A DNA stretch of 64,000 nucleotides, taken from Adhaeribacter pallidiroseus (GTDB lineage: Bacteria > Bacteroidota > Bacteroidia > Cytophagales > Hymenobacteraceae). The stretch covers positions 6,192,782 through 6,256,781 of the forward strand of contig NZ_QASA01000001.1 in assembly GCF_003340495.1 (NCBI RefSeq). The letters are read 5' to 3'. A model generated the notes under the pieces. That model worked only from the letters and a program-made list of their open reading frames with translations, was not told the DNA's origin and ran no database searches. Shown piece by piece: positions 37,445-45,867 of the stretch. How positions within the stretch are numbered: position 1 is the stretch's first letter; the number at the start of each line of letters is the position of its first letter. The translations under genes were made by a program, and so were the position numbers.

Positions 37445-38659
37445 ATGGAAATAACAGCACAAGCAACCAGTTTCTTATCCGATCGCATTAACTCTTTGGC
37501 CGAATCGCAAACCATTGCGATGGCGAAGAAGGCGCGCGAACTGGCGGCTCAAGGTTTCGATGTCATTAACCTGAGTTTCGGCGAACCCGATTTCCAAACT
37601 CCGCAGTACATTAAAGATGCCGCTAAAAAGGCCTTAGATGATGGCTTTACGTTTTACACGCCGGTAGCGGGCTATCCTGATTTGCGCCAGGAAATAGTTA
37701 ACAAATTAAAACGCGATAACAACCTCGATTATAAACCCGAAAACATTGTAGTTTCTACGGGCGCCAAACAATCTATTGCCAACGTAATTATGAGCCTGGT
37801 TAACCCTGGCGACGAAGTCATTATTTTTTCGCCGTACTGGGTAAGCTACGAAGAAGTTGTAAAACTGGCCGAAGGCGTGCCGGTTTTGGTAAAAGGCAAT
37901 ATTGAAAACAACTTTGCCATTTCGGCGCAGCAACTCGAAGACGCCATTACCAGCAACACCAAACTGGTAATGTATTCGTCGCCGTGCAACCCCACCGGTT
38001 CAGTTTTCTCGAAAGAAGAACTAGAGGCGTTTGCGAACATTCTGGCCAAACACCCGCAAATTTTTGTAATGGCCGATGAGATTTACGAATACATTAACTT
38101 TACCGGCGAGCACGCCAGCATGGCGCAGTTTGATTTTATTAAAGACCGGGTAATTACCGTAAATGGTTTTTCCAAAGGCTACGCCATGACCGGCTGGCGC
38201 GTAGGGTACATTGCCGCCAACAAACAAATTGCTGATGCCTGCGATAAAATGCAAAGCCAGATTACTTCCGGTACTTGCTCGATTGCGCAAAAAGCCGCGG
38301 TTGCCGCATTAAAAGGTGGCCGGGGCTCTGCGGAAGAAATGTCGGCGGCGTATCTGCGCCGGCGCGATTTAGTTTTGGGCTTGATGAAAGAAATACCGGG
38401 CATTAAAACGTACGTACCGCAAGGCGCTTTTTATATTTTCCCGGATGTGAGTTCTTTCTACGGTAAATCGTTTAACGGTCAGGTAATTAATAATTCCGGC
38501 GACTTAAGCATGTTTATTTTGAATGATGCGCACGTTGCGGCTGTTTCGGGCGATGCTTTTGGGGCTGATGAGTGCATTCGTTTTTCGTTTGCGGCCGCCG
38601 ACGATAAATTAGTGGAGGCCATGCGCCGCTTAAAAGAAAGTTTAGCCAAACTCGTTTAA
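37445..38659 (+). CDS. Pyridoxal-phosphate-dependent aminotransferase, aspartate aminotransferase type
   Basis: A 404-residue fold-type I aminotransferase. The N-terminal substrate region is NLSFGEPDFQTP; YSSPCNPTGSV and MADEIYEYINF are typical of class I; the PLP lysine is in NGFSKGYAMTGWRVGY (Lys244). It most resembles bacterial aspartate or prephenate aminotransferases of the Ib group. Specific substrate not proven. Its stop codon directly abuts the ATG of the heptose kinase gene (38660), so the two are co-translated. Confidence 0.9.
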   Translation: MEITAQATSFLSDRINSLAESQTIAMAKKARELAAQGFDVINLSFGEPDFQTPQYIKDAAKKALDDGFTFYTPVAGYPDLRQEIVNKLKRDNNLDYKPENIVVSTGAKQSIANVIMSLVNPGDEVIIFSPYWVSYEEVVKLAEGVPVLVKGNIENNFAISAQQLEDAITSNTKLVMYSSPCNPTGSVFSKEELEAFANILAKHPQIFVMADEIYEYINFTGEHASMAQFDFIKDRVITVNGFSKGYAMTGWRVGYIAANKQIADACDKMQSQITSGTCSIAQKAAVAALKGGRGSAEEMSAAYLRRRDLVLGLMKEIPGIKTYVPQGAFYIFPDVSSFYGKSFNGQVINNSGDLSMFILNDAHVAAVSGDAFGADECIRFSFAAADDKLVEAMRRLKESLAKLV

Positions 38660-39688
38660 ATGACACCATTCAATAGCCTGGGGGCTATTTTTGATTCTTT
38701 TAATCAGCTTACCGTGCTGGTAGTCGGCGATGTAATGCTGGATTCTTATTTATGGGGCAAATCTACGCGCTTATCCCCGGAAGCGCCTGTTCCGATTGTG
38801 AATGTACTCCGGAAAGAAAAGCGGTTGGGAGGCGCCGCCAACGTAGCGCTCAATGTACAAGCATTGGGCGCTACGCCTTTATTGTGCTCGGTAATCGGCG
38901 ACGATCCGGATGGAGCCGATTTGCTCCGCCTCATGGCCGAGCAGCAATTACCTACCGATGGCATTATTAAAAGTGCCGACCGCATTACCACCGTTAAAGA
39001 ACGCATTTTAGCCGGCGACCAGCAACTATTGCGCATTGATGCCGAAATAGAAACCGAGTTATTGGAACACGAGTCAGCGTACCTGGTACAGCAATACAGC
39101 AAGTTATTACCTTTAGCCGATGTCGTTATTTTTGAAGATTACGATAAAGGCGTGCTCACAGCTACCAACATTGCTGCCATGCTGGAGTTGGCTTTGCAAC
39201 ACGACATCCCGACGGTGGTTGATCCGAAGAAGAAAAACTTTTTGTCTTACGTAGGTTGCACTTTATTTAAACCCAATTTAAAAGAATTAAAAGAAGGCTT
39301 AAAAGTAGATTTTGCCGACGCGAACCACGAGGCATTTGAGCTGGCCGCAACTATTCTGCAAAAGAAATTAAATACCCAAACCGTGTTGATCACGCTTTCG
39401 GAGCGAGGTGTATTCTACTTATCCGGCCCGGTTAAAAGATACATCGAGGCGCATTATCGTACCATTTCGGATGTATCGGGCGCCGGCGATACCGTGATTA
39501 GCATTGCGGCTTTGTGTTTAGCCTTAGAGTTACCGGTAGCTTTTGTGGCCGGTTTATCTAATTTAGGCGGTGGCTTAGTCTGTGAACAGGTAGGCGTAGT
39601 ACCCATCAATAAAATTAAATTGCTCACCGAAGCGCAACGCACCAATACCTTTCAATTAATAACTACCAACTCCGTAGTTTCCAATTAA
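38660..39688 (+). CDS. rfaE1: D-glycero-beta-D-manno-heptose-7-phosphate kinase
   Basis: A 342-residue PfkB-family kinase matching the N-terminal domain of HldE (RfaE1): VLVVGDVMLDSYLWG, the GGAANVALNVQALGA box, FEDYDKGVLT, VDPKKKNFLSYVG, and the PfkB signature DVSGAGDTVISI. It phosphorylates heptose 7-phosphate for ADP-heptose and LPS core synthesis. It lacks the adenylyltransferase domain, which must be a separate protein. The gene abuts the aminotransferase, an unrelated pathway, so this operon mixes functions. Confidence 0.9.
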   Translation: MTPFNSLGAIFDSFNQLTVLVVGDVMLDSYLWGKSTRLSPEAPVPIVNVLRKEKRLGGAANVALNVQALGATPLLCSVIGDDPDGADLLRLMAEQQLPTDGIIKSADRITTVKERILAGDQQLLRIDAEIETELLEHESAYLVQQYSKLLPLADVVIFEDYDKGVLTATNIAAMLELALQHDIPTVVDPKKKNFLSYVGCTLFKPNLKELKEGLKVDFADANHEAFELAATILQKKLNTQTVLITLSERGVFYLSGPVKRYIEAHYRTISDVSGAGDTVISIAALCLALELPVAFVAGLSNLGGGLVCEQVGVVPINKIKLLTEAQRTNTFQLITTNSVVSN

Positions 39689-39716
39689 AATTTTTAAAAT
39701 TTACCGCTATAGGCAT

Positions 39717-40295
39717 TTAAAACCGCTTAATAGAACAGCCAGTCGCGCGTTTCTGCGTGATAGCTGGTGTTTGGTTGGTAATTACCGCTTCCAGCGCATT
39801 TTTTAAGTAAGGTTCCTTCGCGTAGTTCTCTACTTGCGGATTATCATCAATCGCACCTTTATAGCGCAGCGTAAACGTTCCGCTTTCGGGTTGCAGCACA
39901 AAAACTTCGGGGGTTTTAGTGGCTCCAAATTGCTGGCTAATTTTCTGGTTTACATCTATCGCGTACGGAAAATTGCTGGCAGCTATAGTAGTTGGGGTAG
40001 TGTTATCGGTACTTATGGCTGGTTGAATAAACAAAAATTGAACGCCTTTACCAGAATATTCCCCATTTAGTTGCTGTAATCGTTTTTGGTACAATTGTGC
40101 ATACGGGCAATGCGCATTCGTAAAAACTACTACCACGGCCTTACTGCCAGCGTAATCACCTAAAGCTATTTTCTGATTAGCTTCGGTTTGCAGCGAAAAA
40201 GCCGCTACTTGCTGACCGATCTGGTAACCGCCGGTTTGCGCTTGTAAGTGCAAAGTAATCAGCAGCAATAAGGTAATAAGGTATATATTTTTCAT
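39717..40295 (-). CDS. Secreted redoxin (thioredoxin-fold) protein
   Basis: A 192-residue protein with a signal peptide (ending near HLQAQ) and an AhpC/TSA-like fold: VAAFSLQTEANQKIALGDYAG, VVVVFTNAHCPYAQLYQKRL with a single Cys in HCPY, then FPYAIDVNQKISQQFGATKTPEVFVL and the C-terminal GCSIKRF typical of this subfamily. The lack of a CxxC pair argues against ordinary thioredoxin and for a one-Cys or redoxin-like activity. Periplasmic. Confidence 0.86.
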   Translation of the reverse strand: MKNIYLITLLLLITLHLQAQTGGYQIGQQVAAFSLQTEANQKIALGDYAGSKAVVVVFTNAHCPYAQLYQKRLQQLNGEYSGKGVQFLFIQPAISTDNTTPTTIAASNFPYAIDVNQKISQQFGATKTPEVFVLQPESGTFTLRYKGAIDDNPQVENYAKEPYLKNALEAVITNQTPAITQKRATGCSIKRF

Positions 40296-40420
40296 GTATG
40301 AACAGTAGTAAAGGCAACGGTGAATTAAATAAGAAAGTAATAAATATAGTAAAATTTTAATAATTTAACCTTTGGTTAGTGGTAAAAAATAAGGGGTTAA
40401 TGCGTCTGATTTTTAAATTA

Positions 40421-41065
40421 TCAGGCAGGTTTGTGCAGGCAATAAGTTAGCACAGTATCGTTTTCCAGTTTAAATAAAACAGTATATTTTTCGTGGAATG
40501 CAGAGGTTTGAATAAAAGCTTCGATAGTGCCGGAATCGGCTAAATAGTACGGAAAAAGCCTTAGATTTTCGCTGAAAGTAATATTCTTTTTCCCGTATAA
40601 TTTGTACAAGGTTTCTTTCGCGCTCCAGGCAATCGTCAGGTTTACTATATCATCGTTTAGGGTTTGCCTTTCCGTTAACGACAAAAACTTATCTTTTACC
40701 CGCAACACTTTCGGTTGTATTCTTTCAATATCTATGCCAACGCTATAGCCTTGGGAAACCAGTACCGCTACTTCATTTTGGGTATGCGAAATAGAGAGCT
40801 GACAAGCGCAATTTTTAAAAAAAGGCTGCCCGTTTTCGTTATTTACGAGCAAATAAAAATCCGACGTAAATTTTTGTAAAAGTTGATAGGCTAGAATGCG
40901 GCTGGCTAGCCATTCGGCCTTCCGTTTCTCGTGGGTAATAATTTCGGGTAAAACAAGCGGCACCGGCAATTGCGGGTGTACCTGCAACTCCAGACTGGTT
41001 TCGGTAAGAGCCCAGCGGCCCAAATAGGTATTATCGTTAATTTGTTTTATTTGTTTAACTGGCAT
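40421..41065 (-). CDS. 4'-phosphopantetheinyl transferase
   Basis: A 214-residue Sfp-type enzyme from the ATG at 41065 (MPVKQIKQIND); longer starts are possible. It shows the SHTQNEVAVLVS box, the Mg2+ site GIDIERI, and WSAKETLYKLYGKK, the WxxKEA-like motif. It activates acyl-carrier proteins by adding phosphopantetheine from CoA. The target carrier protein is not in the window. Confidence 0.85.
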   Translation of the reverse strand: MPVKQIKQINDNTYLGRWALTETSLELQVHPQLPVPLVLPEIITHEKRKAEWLASRILAYQLLQKFTSDFYLLVNNENGQPFFKNCACQLSISHTQNEVAVLVSQGYSVGIDIERIQPKVLRVKDKFLSLTERQTLNDDIVNLTIAWSAKETLYKLYGKKNITFSENLRLFPYYLADSGTIEAFIQTSAFHEKYTVLFKLENDTVLTYCLHKPA

Positions 41066-41152
41066 ACAGGTCGCAAAGATAGCAGGCGCAGGCTTACCAA
41101 ATTTATTTTTTGATTTACTTAACCCCACCGCAGCAACTAAGTTTGGTTTGGG

Positions 41153-41160
41153 TATTTTTG
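41153..41160 (+). promoter_or_regulatory. -7 box TATTTTTG before the WD40 gene
   Basis: TATTTTTG with TTGG-type sequence about 10 bases upstream; 73 bp before the ATG at 41233. Candidate only. Confidence 0.4.
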
Positions 41161-41232
41161 CAAATAATTCCTTTTTCTTAAATAGATTATTGTAAATTAG
41201 CTAAACGCCACCTTAATTAATACTTTTTTTCT

Positions 41233-42189
41233 ATGACTAAACGCACCATTCAGGTACATAAAAATGCCAGCCTAACCGGCCACCGGGATTGCGTGTATAC
41301 CCTGGAGCGTTCCGGGCAGGAAGAAGTATTTTACTCGGCGGCCGGCGATGGCATGGTAGTAGCCTGGGACCTGCGCGACCCCGGTACTGGTGAATTAATC
41401 GCCCAGGTACCTTCGTCGGTGTACGCGCTGCGTTACGTGCCGGGTAAAAACTGGCTGTTGGTGGGGCACAACCATAATAGCTTGCAGGTAATTGATTTAT
41501 TTAAAAAAACGGTAGTGGCTACGGTAGCCTTACCGCCACTGGCTATTTTTGATATTGCTTATTCTGAGTTAAATCAATGCATTTATGTAGCCTTGGGCGA
41601 TGGCGGTTTGGGGGTAATTGATGCGGAGTTGTTTGTTTTAAAAAAAATACTGAAGCTGGCGGATAAAAGTGCCCGTAGCCTGGCTATAAACGAAGCTACC
41701 CAGGAACTGGCCATTGGCTTCAGTGATCATGTCATCCGGATACTGGACCTGGCTGCTTTAACTCTTAAATACGAGATTACGGGGCATACGAATTCGGTGT
41801 TTACCGTAGCGTATTCGCCGGATGGGCAGTATTTGCTGAGTGGCGGCCGCGATGCGCATTTAAAAGTTTGGCAGATTACCGGGGCGTATAAGGCGCATAC
41901 TTCTATTGTGGCGCACCTATACGCTATTAACCACATTACCTATAGTCCGGGCGGACAATTTTTTGCTACCGGCAGCATGGATAAATCCATTAAAGTCTGG
42001 GACGCGCAAACGTTCCGGTTATTAAAAGTTATTGATAAAGTACGGCACGCCGGACACGGCACGTCGGTAAATAAATTATTATGGTCGGGGTACCGCAACC
42101 AACTGGTTTCCGGCAGCGACGACCGCACCATATCAGTCTGGGAATTAAATTTTAGTTTAACTTATGAAGATTACACCGTTAGAGATTAG
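41233..42189 (+). CDS. WD40-repeat protein
   Basis: A 318-residue protein made of WD40 repeats (about seven blades): VFTVAYSPDGQYLLSGGRDAHLKVWQI, HITYSPGGQFFATGSMDKSIKVWD and KLLWSGYRNQLVSGSDDRTISVWEL are the clearest. No signal peptide; a cytosolic beta-propeller scaffold. Its end overlaps the start of the DivIVA-like gene by 26 bp, so the two are translationally coupled; the propeller may help place or regulate the DivIVA-like protein. Confidence 0.86.
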   Translation: MTKRTIQVHKNASLTGHRDCVYTLERSGQEEVFYSAAGDGMVVAWDLRDPGTGELIAQVPSSVYALRYVPGKNWLLVGHNHNSLQVIDLFKKTVVATVALPPLAIFDIAYSELNQCIYVALGDGGLGVIDAELFVLKKILKLADKSARSLAINEATQELAIGFSDHVIRILDLAALTLKYEITGHTNSVFTVAYSPDGQYLLSGGRDAHLKVWQITGAYKAHTSIVAHLYAINHITYSPGGQFFATGSMDKSIKVWDAQTFRLLKVIDKVRHAGHGTSVNKLLWSGYRNQLVSGSDDRTISVWELNFSLTYEDYTVRD

Positions 42190-43204
42190 GCAAAAAACGT
42201 TTGAAAAAGCTTTCAGAGGTTTAGATAAAGATGAAGTAACCGCTTTTTTACTGACTCTTTCGCAGGAGTGGGAAAAGCTGATGGACGAAAACAAGGAACT
42301 CCGGGTAAAACTGGACATTGCCGGCAAAGAAGTCCAGAAAATGCGGGAAGTGGAATCGTCGTTGTACCGCACGCTTAAAACCGCCGAAGATACGGGTAAT
42401 AACATGCTGGAGCAGGCCAACCGGTCGGCGGAGTTAAAATTACGTGAAGCCCAGTTGCAAGCTGATCAATTACTGAACGATACCCGCCTGAAAGCCCGCA
42501 GCATTATCGAAGATGCGTATAAACAGTCGGAGAAAGCGATTGACGACATGCAGCGCGAAGTAAAACAACTGGAACAGGAACATCAACGTATGGAAACTTA
42601 TCTGGAGAACATGGTGCGCGATTTAAGAAATATGGCGAATGATGCTCTGGAAAAAGTGGAAAAATCAAACAACCGCCCGCGCACGTACTTATCCGGTATT
42701 TTATCGCAGGCGGCTAACGTAAAAGTAAAGCAAGTGGAATTAACCAAAGAACTAAAAGATGTGTTTTCCAGCAGTACCGTGGATACCATTTCTTTAAACG
42801 CGCCTGCGCCGCAGCACCGGGCCGAACAATTGTTAATTGATAAGCCGGTAACGGCGCAGAACCCGGCGGTAGAACCTATTCCGGGTACGCCTAGCCAACC
42901 GGATCAAAATCCCACGCCGGATGTAACGCCGCCGCAACCGGAAATTCCGGATCCGAAAACGCCGGTACCTTCGCCCACGGGCCCGGATATTGAACAGCCG
43001 AGACCCGATATTCCAGATTTCCCATCACCTGCTCCCGAAATTGAGCGTCCGGTACCCGAAATTGGACCTATTGGTCCGGGAACACCCGAAATACAGCCGC
43101 CGTTAACGCAACCCGGTGGACCTACTTTTGGGCAAGCCAAACCAGCTGCCAAGCCCGTGGCGCAACCAGCAGGTGGTGGTTCGTTTTTCGATGAGTTAGA
43201 TTAA
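42164..43204 (+). CDS. DivIVA-domain protein with proline-rich tail
   Basis: A 346-residue protein. The N-terminus is a DivIVA/GpsB-type module (ITPLEIRQKTFEKAFRGLDKDEVTAFLLTLSQEW), then a long coiled coil (about residues 35-165). After residue 200 comes a Pro/Glu/Gly/Ile-rich disordered tail (PQPEIPDPKTPVPSPTGP), and it ends FFDELD. DivIVA proteins mark curved membrane and organise division or polar growth in Gram-positive bacteria; the role in Bacteroidota is not settled. It overlaps the WD40 gene upstream and precedes folB by 15 bp. Confidence 0.85.
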   Translation: MKITPLEIRQKTFEKAFRGLDKDEVTAFLLTLSQEWEKLMDENKELRVKLDIAGKEVQKMREVESSLYRTLKTAEDTGNNMLEQANRSAELKLREAQLQADQLLNDTRLKARSIIEDAYKQSEKAIDDMQREVKQLEQEHQRMETYLENMVRDLRNMANDALEKVEKSNNRPRTYLSGILSQAANVKVKQVELTKELKDVFSSSTVDTISLNAPAPQHRAEQLLIDKPVTAQNPAVEPIPGTPSQPDQNPTPDVTPPQPEIPDPKTPVPSPTGPDIEQPRPDIPDFPSPAPEIERPVPEIGPIGPGTPEIQPPLTQPGGPTFGQAKPAAKPVAQPAGGGSFFDELD

Positions 43205-43219
43205 GGGAATTTACCAGAT

Positions 43220-43579
43220 ATGCTAGGACGCATTGCCCTGGAAGGTATGGAGTTTTTTGCTTTTCACGGTTACTACGACGAAGAGCAGAAAATCGGAAAT
43301 AAGTACGGCGTCGATTTGTTTATCCGTACCGATCTGCAAGCCGCTGCCCAAACCGATGAATTGCCTAAAACGGTAAATTACGAAATACTATATAAGCTGG
43401 TACACGAAGAAATGAAAATACCGGCCCGGTTACTGGAGCATTTAGGCCACCGGATTATCGACCGGGTGTATCAGAAGTTTCCGCATTTAAAACAGGTAAA
43501 AGTTAATATTTATAAGTTTAATCCGCCGCTCGGGGGCATTTGCCACAAAGCCAAAGTTACCTTAAAAGAAAAGCGGTAA
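43220..43579 (+). CDS. folB: Dihydroneopterin aldolase
   Basis: A 119-residue FolB. The conserved pieces are LEGMEFFAFHGYYDEEQKIGNKYGVDL, TVNYEILYKLVHEEM, LLEHLGHRIIDRV and the C-terminal PPLGGICHKAKVTLKE. It cleaves dihydroneopterin to 6-hydroxymethyl-dihydropterin in folate synthesis. Likely last gene of the WD40-divIVA-folB operon, closed by a terminator. Confidence 0.94.
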   Translation: MLGRIALEGMEFFAFHGYYDEEQKIGNKYGVDLFIRTDLQAAAQTDELPKTVNYEILYKLVHEEMKIPARLLEHLGHRIIDRVYQKFPHLKQVKVNIYKFNPPLGGICHKAKVTLKEKR

Positions 43580-43597
43580 GATGTAAATCCAAATTTT

Positions 43598-43643
43598 AAA
43601 AAAGCCTTGCTCGATATGGATGTATCCGGCAAGGCTTTTTTTT
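43598..43643 (+). terminator. Terminator after folB
   Basis: AAAAGCCTTGC (43600-43610) pairs with GCAAGGCTTTT (43629-43639) with an 18-base loop and a T-run. Confidence 0.88.
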
Positions 43644-43691
43644 AATTTTAAACTTGTGCTTAGCGTTAGCAAGGCGATCTAAGTACTTTAT

Positions 43692-43757
43692 GGAAAGCCA
43701 ATCTTTAATTGGCGTAACCATGAACTTTGATAAACGCCAATCAGAGATTGGCTTTCC
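43692..43757. repeat. Long nested inverted repeat after folB
   Basis: GGAAAGCCAATCT (43692-43704) pairs with AGATTGGCTTTCC (43745-43757), and ATTGGCGT pairs with ACGCCAAT inside it. Each half is itself a small palindrome around GCCAAT/ATTGGC. The structure could form one long stem or two cruciforms. No coding. Confidence 0.85.
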
Positions 43758-43762
43758 GGAAA

Positions 43763-43796
43763 ATGCGGAGAACCCGCTGACGCGAACTCTCCGCAT
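43763..43796. repeat. Second hairpin next to the long inverted repeat
   Basis: ATGCGGAGA (43763-43771) pairs with TCTCCGCAT (43788-43796), six bases after the previous structure. Confidence 0.75.
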
Positions 43797-43863
43797 AACA
43801 AACGAGCAAGGCGTAGTAGAATCGCGGCTAATGTAAAGGGTTAGGCTAAAATATTTTTGTTTA

Positions 43864-44649
43864 TCACCTATTATATGCTTGTTCTATAATTTTCATAGCT
43901 TCTATTTGCCCTTCATGAATGGTTAGAAAGGTTCTTTTAAAGAAGTAGAAAAGAGCCAGATTGAATTGAGGCAATTCTATAAATATAAACTCATCCATTT
44001 TGTGAAAAAAATGGAAACTTTTATTTAATGTTTTTAATACAACTAGTGAATTCAGATTTAAGCTTTTACTTTTTTTTGTAATTCGACTTTGAGATCTTCT
44101 TAATTCTGAAACTGCTTTGCTTGGACTGTAATTTATATTATCTCTGAGTACTGATAAAGGAAAATCAGCCAAATAAGGAATAAATCCTTTTTCTTTGGAA
44201 GCAGTAAAAACCCTCTTTGCATTTAAAACTTGAAATTTAAAATCTATTATCTCAAGCCATCTGATAATGTTAGATAATTCATTAGCGGAAAAGTAATTTT
44301 GATCTGGACCATTTTGCAAAAATAAATTGTTGATGTACTTCTCTAATGAGCTCAATCTATCATTGTTACAATCAGAACATGCAGGAATTGTTGTTTTGTT
44401 ATATGTCTGATCAAGTCCATTTATTTTCGTAGTAAAAAATCTTTTAGTGCAGTTTTCGAACGTCCAACGAGGAATAACATGTTCTTTTGTAAGATTATTC
44501 TTTGAACTGCAAAACATACATAAATCTTGTGCCTTAGTCGAGTTATAACTTGCTCTTGCAATATGAGTTTGTTTGATGTGGTTTATTATAGTAATAGAAT
44601 TTTTTCTGGCTAAAATCCTTAAGGATTTTATCTTTTTGTCTACTGACAT
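43864..44649 (-). CDS. HNH-type nuclease-like protein, AT-rich accessory gene
   Basis: A 261-residue protein with an HNH-like zinc-finger nuclease core near residues 40-100: CMFCSSKNNLTKEHVIPRWTF (Cys44, Cys47, Glu56-His57) and ACSDCNNDRLSSLE (Cys91, Cys94, then Asn-Asn). The remainder is helical without a known domain. The codon use is clearly richer in A and T than the neighbouring genes, and it sits between repeat hairpins and meaB, which suggests recent acquisition. DNA cleavage, perhaps defence, is the likeliest role, but no partner gene is visible. Confidence 0.75.
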   Translation of the reverse strand: MSVDKKIKSLRILARKNSITIINHIKQTHIARASYNSTKAQDLCMFCSSKNNLTKEHVIPRWTFENCTKRFFTTKINGLDQTYNKTTIPACSDCNNDRLSSLEKYINNLFLQNGPDQNYFSANELSNIIRWLEIIDFKFQVLNAKRVFTASKEKGFIPYLADFPLSVLRDNINYSPSKAVSELRRSQSRITKKSKSLNLNSLVVLKTLNKSFHFFHKMDEFIFIELPQFNLALFYFFKRTFLTIHEGQIEAMKIIEQAYNR

Positions 44650-44797
44650 TGTTTGTGATTGATTTAAGCCTACCTAAAAATTTTATTCGTGAATAATGGG
44701 TTAAAATGCGAACAGTTACTCGGTTTTGTTTGTCACATAAACCAAATAAGAAACTTAACCAGAGTAAGACGCACTCTTAAACCTAATCATTTATAAT

Positions 44798-45799
44798 CTA
44801 TTGTTTATCGCTTATTGAATTAATCAAATTCAGTAAATCACTGGCGGCGGTAAAGGCGGAGAGTTGGCCGGAAAGTACGGCTTGTTCTTTTTCGGCTAAA
44901 TGTTGCGCTACGGCTGGGTTCGCGAAAAATCGTTCTTCCAAAGTTTGCCGGATGGTTTGGTACAGCCAGTACAGTTGTTGGTTTTTTCGTTTTTGCTCCC
45001 AGAAACCGTTTTGCCGGGTAGTGGTTTCGTAATGCAACACTTGTTTCCACAACTCACTAATGCCGGTTTGCTCTAACGCGGAACTTAACAGCACCGGCAC
45101 TTGCCAACCAGAAGCTGCGGCGGGAAACAAATGCAAGGCATTCTGGTATTCTTGCTGAGCAGCCTGGGCTTTTTCTTTATTAGAACCATCGGCTTTGGTA
45201 ATTACCAGGGCATCGGCCATTTCCATAATGCCTTTTTTTAAACCTTGCAGTTCGTCGCCGGCACCGGCCAGCATGAGTAACAAAAAGAAATCGGTTAAGC
45301 TGTGTACGGCCGTCTCGGATTGACCCACCCCAACCGTTTCGATAAAAATTACTTCAAACCCGGCGGCTTCGCACAAGATAATGCTTTCGCGGGTATAACG
45401 CGCCACACCTCCCAAAGAAGCGCCCGCTGGTGAGGGCCGGATATAAGCCTCAGGTTGCGTTGCCAGTACTTCCATACGCGTTTTATCGCCCAGAATACTG
45501 CCGCCGGAACGTTGACTGCTGGGATCAATGGCCAGTACCGCTAACTTTTTTTTAAATTTTTGAATCAGGTAGTTACCCAGCGCTTCGATAAAAGTGCTTT
45601 TGCCCACGCCGGGTGAACCCGTAATGCCTACGCGTATGGAGTTGCCCGAATAGGGGAGTAGCCGGTTAATTACTTGTTGGGCCAGTTCCTGGTCGGCGGG
45701 TAATTTGCTCTCGACTAAGGTAATGGCGCGACTGAGCACTACCCGGTCCTGGGCCAGAATGCGGTCTACGTACTGATCGACATAAAAGCGTTTAACCAA
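44798..45799 (-). CDS. meaB: Methylmalonyl-CoA mutase-associated GTPase MeaB
   Basis: A 333-residue G3E-type GTPase (MeaB/ArgK) starting at a TTG (45799). It has P-loop GSPGVGKST (residues 61-69), switch-like AIDPSSQRSGGSILGDKTRM, the G3-type ETVGVGQSE and the G4-type ITKADGSNK motif. MeaB loads and protects adenosylcobalamin in methylmalonyl-CoA mutase. The mutase subunits are encoded about 9-13 kb away in this window, on the same strand. Confidence 0.93.
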   Translation of the reverse strand: MVKRFYVDQYVDRILAQDRVVLSRAITLVESKLPADQELAQQVINRLLPYSGNSIRVGITGSPGVGKSTFIEALGNYLIQKFKKKLAVLAIDPSSQRSGGSILGDKTRMEVLATQPEAYIRPSPAGASLGGVARYTRESIILCEAAGFEVIFIETVGVGQSETAVHSLTDFFLLLMLAGAGDELQGLKKGIMEMADALVITKADGSNKEKAQAAQQEYQNALHLFPAAASGWQVPVLLSSALEQTGISELWKQVLHYETTTRQNGFWEQKRKNQQLYWLYQTIRQTLEERFFANPAVAQHLAEKEQAVLSGQLSAFTAASDLLNLINSISDKQ

Positions 45800-45867
45800 G
45801 TTGGTAGCTATGAATTGATGAATTGAAAGAAAATAAGTGTTTGTTCCGGAGATTGGTTTTTAAAAAT

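Noticed and set aside
43596..43836. Short frames on both strands between folB and the HNH gene
   Set aside because: They overlap the folB terminator and the nested palindromes, which explain the sequence better.
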